From the NCBI GenBank assembly GCA_016789165.1, contig JAEURL010000484.1, forward strand, positions 1-7,965: a DNA stretch of 7,965 nucleotides, read 5' to 3'. This document shows positions 1 through 5,623 of the stretch, piece by piece; the first letter of the stretch is position 1; every line of letters starts with the position of its first letter. Below the pieces are notes generated by a model. That model was not told the origin of the DNA. It was given only the letters and a program-made list of their open reading frames with translations, and did not search any database. The stretch comes from Anaerolineales bacterium (GTDB lineage: Bacteria > Chloroflexota > Anaerolineae > Anaerolineales > UBA6663). Made by a program: the position numbers and the translations under genes.

Positions 1-966
1 CGCCAGATAATCCAGCAGCGCCGCGTTGAAGGCCTCCGGCGCTTCCTCCATGGGCAGGTGGCCGCTCTCCGCGATCACGGCCCACTCCGCTTGCGGAAGC
101 GCGTCCCGCAGCGCCTCACCGCTGGCCAGCGGGATCCAGGAATCGTGCTCGCCCCAGATCACGAGCGCCGGCGCCGCGAGGGCGCTGAGCGGCTGGGGCA
201 GCGTGTTCCGCCCGCTGTCGCGCAGCACCCCGAGCAGGGCCAGCTCCCAACCCCTGATTTTCTGCACTTTCAGGTAACCCTCGACGACATCGGCCGTGAC
301 CAGGTCCTGCCGGTAATAGGCGCTGCGCTGGACCTCGGTCATCCGGTCGCGGCTGAGGAAGTTCAACAACACCAGCTGGCCCCAGCGCTGGAACGGCCCG
401 AAATCAACCAGGGCGCCAAACCAGGCCGGCAGGCCCGCCTCCGCGCCGCCGGCCGCCGGGCCGCGTACCGCGCCATCCACAAACACCAAAGCCTGCACCC
501 GCTCCGGGTGGCGCAAGGCGAAGTGCGCGATCACGCTGCCGCCCATGCTGTGGCCCACCAGCACCGCTCGCTCGATCCCGGCCGCCGTCATCACCGCCGC
601 CACAAAGTCCGCCTGGGCGCCGTGCGAAAAATCGTCCCCGCTGTTTTTGTCTGATAGGCCGAAGCCGCGCAGGTCCAGCGCCAGGGCGTGGTAGCCGGCC
701 GCCGCCAGCGCCGGCAGGGTGGCGCGCCAGGAGTAGGTGGAGCCGCCAAAGCCGTGGACCAGGACCACGGCCGGCCCGTCCGGGGGGCCGGCCTCCTCGA
801 CGAAGGTGCGCGTGCCGGCCGCCGTCACGAAGCGGCCCGTGGCCGGCGCGAGCTGGGCCGGGTCAAGGTTGGCCTGGGCCGGCAGCGGGATCAGATAGGG
901 GAGACCCACGATGATGAACAGCAGACCGGCGCCCAGGCCGGCGGCCACGCGTTGCCAGGCTTTCAT
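1..966 (-). CDS. Membrane-anchored alpha/beta-fold hydrolase (3' end beyond window)
   Basis: The reading frame runs from ATG at 966 through 322 codons without a stop to the window edge, so the C-terminus is missing. Residues 11-28 (LGAGLLFIIVGLPYLIPL) form one N-terminal hydrophobic segment, either a membrane anchor or an uncleaved signal, so the catalytic domain probably faces the cell exterior. The fold is clear: HGFGG at 71-75 is the oxyanion-hole motif, GHSMGG at 138-143 is the nucleophile elbow with Ser140, Asp275 lies in WGEHD, and His303 lies in SGHLP. This is a complete Ser-Asp-His triad, so an active serine hydrolase (esterase, lipase or epoxide-hydrolase-like family) is likely; the substrate cannot be read from sequence. 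It follows the renalase-like gene by 64 bp with no terminator visible between them, so it may be the last known gene of the operon. The Shine-Dalgarno is weak (GAGA). Identification of the fold is very sure, the substrate unknown. Confidence 0.93.
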   Translation of the reverse strand, partial: MKAWQRVAAGLGAGLLFIIVGLPYLIPLPAQANLDPAQLAPATGRFVTAAGTRTFVEEAGPPDGPAVVLVHGFGGSTYSWRATLPALAAAGYHALALDLRGFGLSDKNSGDDFSHGAQADFVAAVMTAAGIERAVLVGHSMGGSVIAHFALRHPERVQALVFVDGAVRGPAAGGAEAGLPAWFGALVDFGPFQRWGQLVLLNFLSRDRMTEVQRSAYYRQDLVTADVVEGYLKVQKIRGWELALLGVLRDSGRNTLPQPLSALAAPALVIWGEHDSWIPLASGEALRDALPQAEWAVIAESGHLPMEEAPEAFNAALLDYLA

Positions 967-1030
967 AGATTGTCTCGTTGGGGAGGGATAAAGGGCACGC
1001 GCCCCATCCGCCGGGCGCCGCGCCGCCGCC

Positions 1031-2011
1031 TCAGTGGAGCAGGTTGGCCAGCGCCGCCGCCGCCGCCAAGCCCGATAGCGCCGCACCCTCCAGGCGCGGA
1101 CCGCCAAAGGCGTCGCCGGCGAAGACCAGCGGCGGAATTCCGCGCGCCGTCAGGCTGGCCTCGGAATGCGTTTGGTTGGGCTGGGCATAGCGCCAGCGCT
1201 TGAGGCGCGCCTCCGCCACCTGGGCCGGGCCTAACCAGGGTTTGACCTCGTGCAGCAAGGCGGCCAGCACCTCCGCCTCCGGCGCGTCGTAATTGGCGCT
1301 GCTGAACTCCGGGCTGGCGTGGACGGTGAGGACGGCGCCGCCCGGCGAGATGCCCTTGCGCTGGTTGTCGGCCGCCCACATCACCTTGGGGCTGACCGTC
1401 TGAATGGCGCCGGGCTCGGGCAGGCGTGACGGCCGGTCCAGCAGGAACAGGCCGGTCAGGCAGGTGGTGTAGCTGAAGCCGCGCAGCAAGTCCAGGTCGG
1501 CGGCGTGGACGGGCGTGCGGCCGGTCTCCAGGAAGGTGAGCGCCTGCGGCACCGGCGCCGTCAACAGCACCGCGCGCGCCGCGTAGATGCGGCCCTGGGT
1601 ATCCATCACCTGCCAGCCATCGCGGACCGGGGAGAGCGCGCTGATCTTGACGTTGATCTGCACGGCGGAGGCTTGGGCTAATTCGCGCGCCAGGCTCTGC
1701 ATGCCGCCATGGACGGCGTAGCGCGCATGACCGTCCACCTGCGGCTGGCCGGCGGCATCGGCCCAGCCGTGGCTCCACAAATAGGCCAGGCCCCTGGCCT
1801 CCCACTCGGCCAGCATGTGCTGAAAGGCCGGCGTGCGAGCCGTGATGAATTGCGCGCCGGTGTCCGCCTGGCCGGCGCCGAGGCCGCGGGTGGCCAGCCG
1901 CCCGCCCACCAGCCGCCCCTTCTCGACGACCAGGGCCGACAGGTTGCGCCGATGCAGCGCCTGCGCCGCCACCAGGCCGGTCAGGCCCGCACCCACGATG
2001 AGGATTTCCAT
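1031..2011 (-). CDS. Renalase-like FAD/NAD(P)-dependent oxidoreductase
   Basis: This is a 326-residue flavoprotein of the renalase/amine-oxidase superfamily. The N-terminus MEILIVGAGLTG carries the FAD-binding GxGxxG (G7, G9, G12) with acidic E30 ending the second strand, followed by VGGRLATR (35-42) of the GG motif. ADTGAQFITAR (49-59) is the renalase-type motif. The C-terminal block at 296-326 contains VFAGDAFGGPRLEGAALSG, the second FAD-binding motif, which holds the flavin pyrophosphate and is diagnostic of bacterial and cyanobacterial renalase-like proteins. Bacterial renalases oxidise isomeric dihydronicotinamides; many relatives in pigment or light-response clusters have no assigned substrate. 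The ATG at 2011 is chosen because the Rossmann motif begins at once. It lies 9 bp after the stop of the desaturase gene, so translation is probably coupled; no strong Shine-Dalgarno is seen. No signal peptide or membrane segment is visible, so it is likely cytosolic. Family sure, substrate unknown. Confidence 0.9.
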   Translation of the reverse strand: MEILIVGAGLTGLVAAQALHRRNLSALVVEKGRLVGGRLATRGLGAGQADTGAQFITARTPAFQHMLAEWEARGLAYLWSHGWADAAGQPQVDGHARYAVHGGMQSLARELAQASAVQINVKISALSPVRDGWQVMDTQGRIYAARAVLLTAPVPQALTFLETGRTPVHAADLDLLRGFSYTTCLTGLFLLDRPSRLPEPGAIQTVSPKVMWAADNQRKGISPGGAVLTVHASPEFSSANYDAPEAEVLAALLHEVKPWLGPAQVAEARLKRWRYAQPNQTHSEASLTARGIPPLVFAGDAFGGPRLEGAALSGLAAAAALANLLH

Positions 2012-2020
2012 AGAAGGCGA

Positions 2021-3559
2021 TCATTCAGTGGCCGGCGGAGTAGGTGCGCCCGACGAGCGCAGCCGCTGGGCCGGCCAAAACGCAGTCCGGTCGAATTGAC
2101 GCGCGGCCCATTTTAGCACTGCTGCCGCCACACGCATCCCGCCCAGCGTCACGCCGGCGGTGGACTGGCCGGGAAAGACTGAATCGCCCACCAACCAGAG
2201 GTTGGGCAGCCCGGTGGCCGGCCCGCGCGCCGCCAGCAGCGAGGTCTGCGGGAAACCGCCCACCATGCCGTGCGGCCGGCGCGTGAAGGTTTCAAAGGTC
2301 ACGGGCGTGCCGGGCAGGCACAGACGCACGGCGCCGCGCAGGCCCGGCAGGGCGCGCTCGGCCGCCGCCAGGAGGCGCTCGGTGTACGCGGCCCGGCGGT
2401 CGGCGTAACGGGCCGGGTCGGCGCGCAGCGCCTCCCACCACGGCGCGACCGCGGTGTGCGTGGAGAGCGTGGCCGCGCGGTGGCCGGCCGGCGCGCAGCC
2501 GAGGTCATCCGGGTCCGAAAGCGACATGAAGACGGAATTGCCCTCGCCCAGCGGCTGGGCGAGATCCACAATCACCTGCTGATGGTCCGCCGCTGCAGGT
2601 GGCAGCGCGGCCGCCTCCAGGCCCAGATAGAGCGTGAAGGCGCCCCAGGTGGCCGGCCGGCGCACGACCTCCCGGCGCAGGCTGGGCGGGGCGCCCTCGC
2701 CCAGAACCTGGCGCAGGCCCCAGGGGGTCAGGTTGGCCAGGAAGGCGTCGCCGGCCACGCGCAAGCCCTTGTTGGTGAGCGCGGCGCGCACCCGGCCGCC
2801 GGCCACTTCTAGAGCGGTGACCGCCTGGCGGAAAAGCACCTGGCCGCCGTGGGCGCGCAGCCACTCCACGAGCACCCCGGCCAAGGCGCCCATGCCGCCG
2901 CGCACGTGGTTCACGCCGCGCCGCGGCAGGTCAAGCGCCGCGCTGCCATACAAGGCGTGAGCGTGTGCGGCCGTGGTCTGCGCCGCAATCAACAGCTGCG
3001 CATCGAGAAAAGCCCGAAAGTGAGGGTCCCGGCCGGCCGGGCCGGCCAGGTCCGTAACCGTGTGGAACAGGTGCGGGGCAGCGGTCAGAGTGGCCGGCCG
3101 CAGCGCCCGGGCCAGGTCCAGCCCGTCGCTGAGCGAGGCCGGCGGCCAGGGGAAATGGCGGCTCGCGATATCCCAGGCCAGGCCGGCCAGATGCTCCTGC
3201 CGGCGCCAAAAAGCTTCCGTGCCCGGGAAAGCGGCCTGCCGCTCGGCGCGCCAAGCGGCCGGATCGGCCCACTGGGTGACGACGCGGTCCGGGAGATGCG
3301 TCACCCAGGCCGGGTCAACCGGCCGAACCGGCCATTCCAGGCCCAGCGCCTCCGCCAGGCGCGCGTGCGGGCCAGCGGGGGCAAAGCCGCCGGCCAGGGT
3401 GGCGCCGGCGTCAAAGCGGTACCCCTGGTGGTAGAAGGTCCCGGCGCACCCGCCGGGATACACCTGCGCTTCCAGCACCGTCACCTGGTGGCCGGCTTTA
3501 AGCAGCAGGGCGGCCGTCGTCAGGCCGCCCACACCGGCGCCGATCACGACGACGTCCAT
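2021..3559 (-). CDS. CrtI/CrtD-type FAD-dependent carotenoid desaturase family protein
   Basis: The 512-residue product belongs to the phytoene desaturase family (CrtI, CrtD, CrtH/CrtISO). The N-terminal dinucleotide fold is MDVVVIGAGVGG (G7, G9, G12) with E30, followed by YPGGCAGTF, the GG(C/R) motif of carotenoid desaturases and isomerases. The C-terminal FAD motif LWLVGDSVFPGQSTAGV starts near residue 454; the GDS-P-G-T-G pattern is typical of CrtD/CrtH-like enzymes. Length is usual for the family (about 490-520). The cysteine in PGGC and the GDSVFPG block resemble cyanobacterial CrtD (C-3',4' desaturase) more than classic CrtI, but the actual reaction (desaturation, isomerisation or saturation of a polyene) cannot be fixed. 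Its place in an operon with a CarH-like regulator supports light-induced pigment or lipid chemistry. The ATG at 3559 is 8 bp after the stop of the SRPBCC gene; an AGGGG 12-16 nt upstream is too distant to be a strong Shine-Dalgarno, so coupling is likely. Confidence 0.88.
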   Translation of the reverse strand: MDVVVIGAGVGGLTTAALLLKAGHQVTVLEAQVYPGGCAGTFYHQGYRFDAGATLAGGFAPAGPHARLAEALGLEWPVRPVDPAWVTHLPDRVVTQWADPAAWRAERQAAFPGTEAFWRRQEHLAGLAWDIASRHFPWPPASLSDGLDLARALRPATLTAAPHLFHTVTDLAGPAGRDPHFRAFLDAQLLIAAQTTAAHAHALYGSAALDLPRRGVNHVRGGMGALAGVLVEWLRAHGGQVLFRQAVTALEVAGGRVRAALTNKGLRVAGDAFLANLTPWGLRQVLGEGAPPSLRREVVRRPATWGAFTLYLGLEAAALPPAAADHQQVIVDLAQPLGEGNSVFMSLSDPDDLGCAPAGHRAATLSTHTAVAPWWEALRADPARYADRRAAYTERLLAAAERALPGLRGAVRLCLPGTPVTFETFTRRPHGMVGGFPQTSLLAARGPATGLPNLWLVGDSVFPGQSTAGVTLGGMRVAAAVLKWAARQFDRTAFWPAQRLRSSGAPTPPATE

Positions 3560-3567
3560 GGGAGCGG

Positions 3568-4017
3568 CTAGCGCCCCTCCACGGCCCGGCGCGTGACCCA
3601 GCGCCGGTAGGCAAACAGAAACCGCAGGCTGAGCGGCGCGAACAACACGCGCGTCAGCCAGCCGGCTGGGCCGGGACGGTGTTCGAACTCAATGTGTTCG
3701 GTCACGAGGGTGGTCTGCGGGCCGGCGGCCGTGAAGCGGTGCGTGTGCCGCCAGCGTTGGAGCGGGCCGCGGGTTTGCGTGTCGGTGAAGCCGTGCAGCG
3801 GGTCTACGGCCGTGTGGATGGCCGTCCAGCGCAGCGGCAGAGGCCCCAGCCAGAGCGTGAACTCGGCCACGGCGCCTTCCGCCAGCGGGTCCACGCGGTG
3901 CAGCTGCACCACCAGCGGCGGGGGCGAAAGCCGTTTGAGCGCGCGGGTGTCGCGATGAAACTGCGCCACCGCGGCCAGCGGAGCGCGCACTTCGAAAGCG
4001 TATTCGAAGATGGGCAT
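3568..4017 (-). CDS. SRPBCC (START/Bet v 1-like) family protein
   Basis: This is a 149-residue protein starting MPIFEYAFEVRAPLAAVAQF. That opening (beta strand, then an alternating AP-L-A-VAQFH helix) is the classic start of SRPBCC domains. The middle (LPLRWTAIHTAVDP, GFTDTQTRGPLQRWRHTHRF) and the long C-terminal helix (FAPLSLRFLFAYRRWVTRRAV) match the polyketide-cyclase/dehydrase-like subgroup, in which a helix-grip fold encloses a hydrophobic ligand. No catalytic residues can be named, so a lipid or isoprenoid binding role is inference from fold and neighbours. The ATG at 4017 is chosen because the domain begins there. A longer frame reaching 4500 would run antisense-like through the redox gene in another frame and has no domain support. 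The start is 8 bp after the stop of the redox gene and the stop is 8 bp before the desaturase, which fits a tightly packed operon. Confidence 0.87.
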   Translation of the reverse strand: MPIFEYAFEVRAPLAAVAQFHRDTRALKRLSPPPLVVQLHRVDPLAEGAVAEFTLWLGPLPLRWTAIHTAVDPLHGFTDTQTRGPLQRWRHTHRFTAAGPQTTLVTEHIEFEHRPGPAGWLTRVLFAPLSLRFLFAYRRWVTRRAVEGR

Positions 4018-4025
4018 GGCCGGGC

Positions 4026-4586
4026 TCAGGCGGCGGAGAGGCGCAGCTCCCGGGCGGCGTGCAGGATGTGGGCGAAGACGGGATGATCGCCCGCGTACTC
4101 GTCGTAGTCGGCGAAACGCACTATCCCCTGCCCGTCGATCACGAAGACGCCGCCGAGCATCAGGGCATTGCCCGTGGTCTCGCCTTGGGTGTGGCCGTGG
4201 CCCACCGCGCGAGCGCCGGCCGCCAAGACCTGCGGGCCGACCAGCTGCAGGACCTGGCCCTGCTTGAGGCCATAGGCGCGGTAAGCCTCCAGGGACTTGT
4301 TGACCAGGCAGGTGACGCTGGGCGCCAGGCTGCCGCAATAGCGCTGGGCGTGCTTGGGTTCGCCGATGCCGATGGCGGCCAGGCTCAGGCCGGCGGCGCG
4401 CAGATCGTCCTGGTGCTGCTCCAACTGAGCAAGCCATTCGCGGCAGAACATTCAGCCAAAGTGCCGCAGGAAGCTGAGCAGCACCGGCCCATTCGCCCAC
4501 AGTTGGCGCACCTCAAAGGGCTGGCCCTGGGCATCCAGGATGGTCACGTTGGGGGCGGGGTCGCCCGGCTGGAGACGTTTGGTCAT
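4026..4586 (-). CDS. SelL-related thioredoxin-fold redox protein, candidate selenoprotein (in-frame UGA = U45, UxxC)
   Basis: Reading from ATG at 4586 gives MTKRLQPGDPAPNVTILD...LLSFLRHFG, then TGA at codon 45, then MFCREWLAQL and a continuous frame to a second TGA at 4026-4028. With the first TGA read through, the product is 186 residues with the AhpC/TSA (Prx-like) layout: GDPAPN at the N-terminus, the active-site strand FLRHFG-U45-M-F-C48-REW, the YRAYGL region, and GGVFVIDGQGIVRFADYDE near the C-terminus. Relatives in the SelL/Prx-like2 group have C or U at the position of the UGA, so a UxxC redox centre is expected. The ATG directly after the TGA would make a 141-residue product lacking the first strands and the nucleophile, so I do not take it as the start. 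AAGGA at 4594-4598 with a 7-nt spacer supports the 4586 start. The gene begins 11 bp after the CarH-like gene. Likely role: thiol/selenol reduction of peroxide or disulfide in photo-oxidative stress. The alternative is a Cys-to-stop mutation or a base error. Confidence 0.82.
4411..4436 (-). promoter_or_regulatory. Candidate bacterial SECIS element (selenocysteine insertion hairpin)
   Basis: In the mRNA (minus strand) the sequence after the in-frame UGA folds as UGG / UUGCUC / loop AGUUG / GAGCAG / CCA. The 6-bp perfect stem pairs 4427-4432 with 4416-4421, the 5-nt loop is 4422-4426, and a further 3-bp UGG:CCA helix lies below a small C/CA internal loop. The loop has G as its second base followed by U, matching the known bacterial requirement for a G among the first two loop bases. 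Twenty-five nucleotides separate the UGA from the loop, within the published range for bacterial SECIS elements as I recall it (about 16-37). The hairpin lies inside coding sequence, as in bacteria generally. The folding was done by eye. Confidence 0.65.
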
Positions 4587-4593
4587 GGGGAAA

Positions 4594-4599
4594 TCCTTC
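4594..4599 (-). promoter_or_regulatory. Ribosome binding site of the SelL-like gene
   Basis: GAAGGA on the minus strand overlaps the TGA stop of the upstream CarH-like gene and lies 7 nt before the ATG at 4586. It is the clearest Shine-Dalgarno in the operon and decides in favour of a start upstream of the in-frame UGA, rather than the ATG at 4451 that follows it and has no comparable site. Confidence 0.7.
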
Positions 4600-5557
4600 A
4601 GGACGCCGCGGTGAGCAAGTCTTCGATGGCGCGCACCATCCGGTTGGGCTCCGCGTCCAGGCAGGCCCAGCCGGCCGGGAGCGCCGGGCCGCCGGCGGCG
4701 AAGGCCGGCCCGCCCACCACCACACGCGGGGCCGGCGCCGGGAAACGCGCCAGGATCGGGGGCAGCGCCAGCAGCGCTTCCGCCGCTTCCGGCCGGGTGG
4801 CCGAGAACAGCATCAGCCGCGGCCGCAGCGGCGCCAGCGCCTCGTCCAGGCGTTCGAGCTTGAGGTTCTGGCCGAGGTAGGTCACATCCCAGCCGCGCCA
4901 GCGCAGCATCACGGCCAGCATCAGCAGCCCGATCTCATGTTGTTCGCCGGGGGCGCACGCCGCCAGGATGAGGCCAGACCGCGACGGCACGCCGGCGGCG
5001 GCGGCCATGCTCTGCAGATAGCGCAGGCAAAATTGGGTGGCAAAGTGCTCCACGGCCACTGGCAGCTGGCCGCGATGCCAGCGCTCGCCGAGCTCCACCA
5101 GGGCCGGCCGGACCACGTCCAGCAGCACCCGGTCGATGGGATACAGGCTGAAAGCCAGGCGGAGGGTCTCGGCCGCCACGGCGTCGTTGAATTCGATCCA
5201 GGCTTCCATGGCGCGCGCCGACAGGTTGGCGCACGAGACCGGGGCCTCGGCCGCGGCCTGGCGGCGCAGCGTCAGGGCCGGATCGTTGCCGGCCGAGCGC
5301 AGGTCCGACAAGTGCTGGGCGGCCCGGCTGATGCTCATGCCGGCCTCGATCTGCGCCTTCAGCCAGCGCAGGGTGCGGATATCGTACTCGGAGTACAGCC
5401 GGTAGCCCTGGCTGCCGCGCTGCGGCGTGGGCAAGCCGTAGCGCCGTTCCCAGGCGCGCAGGGTGACGGGCGACACCCCCACCAGGTGGGAGACTGCTTT
5501 GACGTTGTATTTGGCGGCGTGGTCGCCGTCATCGGGGCGAGCGGGTGTAATGTCCAC
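4598..5557 (-). CDS. carH: CarH/LitR-type MerR-family B12-dependent photoreceptor regulator
   Basis: This 319-residue protein has an N-terminal MerR winged helix-turn-helix (about 15-85: YNVKAVSHLVGVSPVTLRAWERRYG, then GYRLYSEYDI), a helical B12-cap domain (about 115-190) and a C-terminal cobalamin-binding Rossmann domain (about 195-319). Signature residues of the CarH light sensor are all present: W160 followed after nine residues by E170-H171 (the cap that covers adenosylcobalamin), and E205-Q-H207-E-I-G210, in which His207 is the expected lower axial cobalt ligand. VVVGGPAF near 279-286 is the GG nucleotide-loop motif. In characterised CarH proteins, AdoCbl in the dark drives tetramer formation and repression, and light breaks the tetramer. 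The start is GTG at 5557; an in-frame TGA four codons upstream excludes a longer product. Its own promoter and operator repeats lie directly upstream, so autoregulation together with the downstream operon is likely. Function by family is sure; light response in this organism is inferred. Confidence 0.9.
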   Translation of the reverse strand: MDITPARPDDGDHAAKYNVKAVSHLVGVSPVTLRAWERRYGLPTPQRGSQGYRLYSEYDIRTLRWLKAQIEAGMSISRAAQHLSDLRSAGNDPALTLRRQAAAEAPVSCANLSARAMEAWIEFNDAVAAETLRLAFSLYPIDRVLLDVVRPALVELGERWHRGQLPVAVEHFATQFCLRYLQSMAAAAGVPSRSGLILAACAPGEQHEIGLLMLAVMLRWRGWDVTYLGQNLKLERLDEALAPLRPRLMLFSATRPEAAEALLALPPILARFPAPAPRVVVGGPAFAAGGPALPAGWACLDAEPNRMVRAIEDLLTAAS

Positions 5558-5563
5558 CCCGAC

Positions 5564-5592
5564 ACTATATCATCTGTACAAGTTTTTTACAG
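5564..5592 (-). promoter_or_regulatory. Promoter of the carH-like gene and downstream operon
   Basis: On the minus strand, CTGTAA (5592-5587, a weak -35) and TATAGT (5569-5564, a 5/6 match to TATAAT) are separated by 17 bp. The expected transcription start falls near 5557, the first base of the GTG codon, so the transcript may be leaderless. One TGTACA box lies between -35 and -10, a position where a bound repressor would block RNA polymerase. Confidence 0.55.
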
Positions 5593-5603
5593 CATCTTGT
5601 ACA
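5575..5603. promoter_or_regulatory. CarH/LitR-type operator: TGTACA direct repeats
   Basis: TGTACA at 5575-5580, TTTACA at 5586-5591 and TGTACA at 5598-5603 are spaced 11 and 12 bp start to start. TGTACA-like boxes are reported targets of LitR/PplR-type MerR-B12 regulators. The Thermus CarH tetramer, as I recall, contacts about three 11-bp direct repeats with three of its four DNA-binding domains. The repeats overlap the -35 and the spacer of the carH-like promoter, which supports autorepression. Confidence 0.6.
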
Positions 5604-5623
5604 ATGTTTAGCGCCCGGCCCGC

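Noticed and set aside
967..1030. A transcription terminator between the renalase-like and hydrolase genes
   Set aside because: GC-rich short inverted pieces are present, but there is no stable stem followed by a T-run, so no intrinsic terminator can be supported.
58..1203. Two plus-strand frames (58-654 and 688-1203) opposite the hydrolase
   Set aside because: The minus strand encodes a complete Ser-Asp-His hydrolase; the plus-strand frames are His/Arg/Ala-rich without domains.
963..2024. A 353-residue minus-strand frame overlapping the renalase-like gene
   Set aside because: It is low-complexity Gly/Arg/Ala-rich with no motifs, a shadow of the real gene in a GC-rich genome.
4026..4451. A separate 141-residue redox gene starting at the ATG right after the in-frame TGA
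   Set aside because: It would lack the first strands and the nucleophile position of the thioredoxin fold and has no good ribosome binding site. The 44 codons upstream clearly belong to the same family protein.
4452..4454. TGA reassigned genome-wide (to Trp or Gly)
   Set aside because: TGA ends the renalase-like, desaturase, SelL-like and both MerR-B12 genes at sensible C-termini, so it is a normal stop here.
3568..4500. A 310-residue minus-strand protein with SRPBCC at its C-terminus
   Set aside because: Its first 160 residues are an Arg/Pro/Ala-rich out-of-frame reading of the SelL-like gene. The SRPBCC domain starts at the ATG at 4017.
2849..5611. Long plus-strand frames (2849-3571, 4059-4880, 4937-5611)
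   Set aside because: They are antisense shadows of convincingly identified minus-strand genes, with no family motifs or ribosome binding sites.
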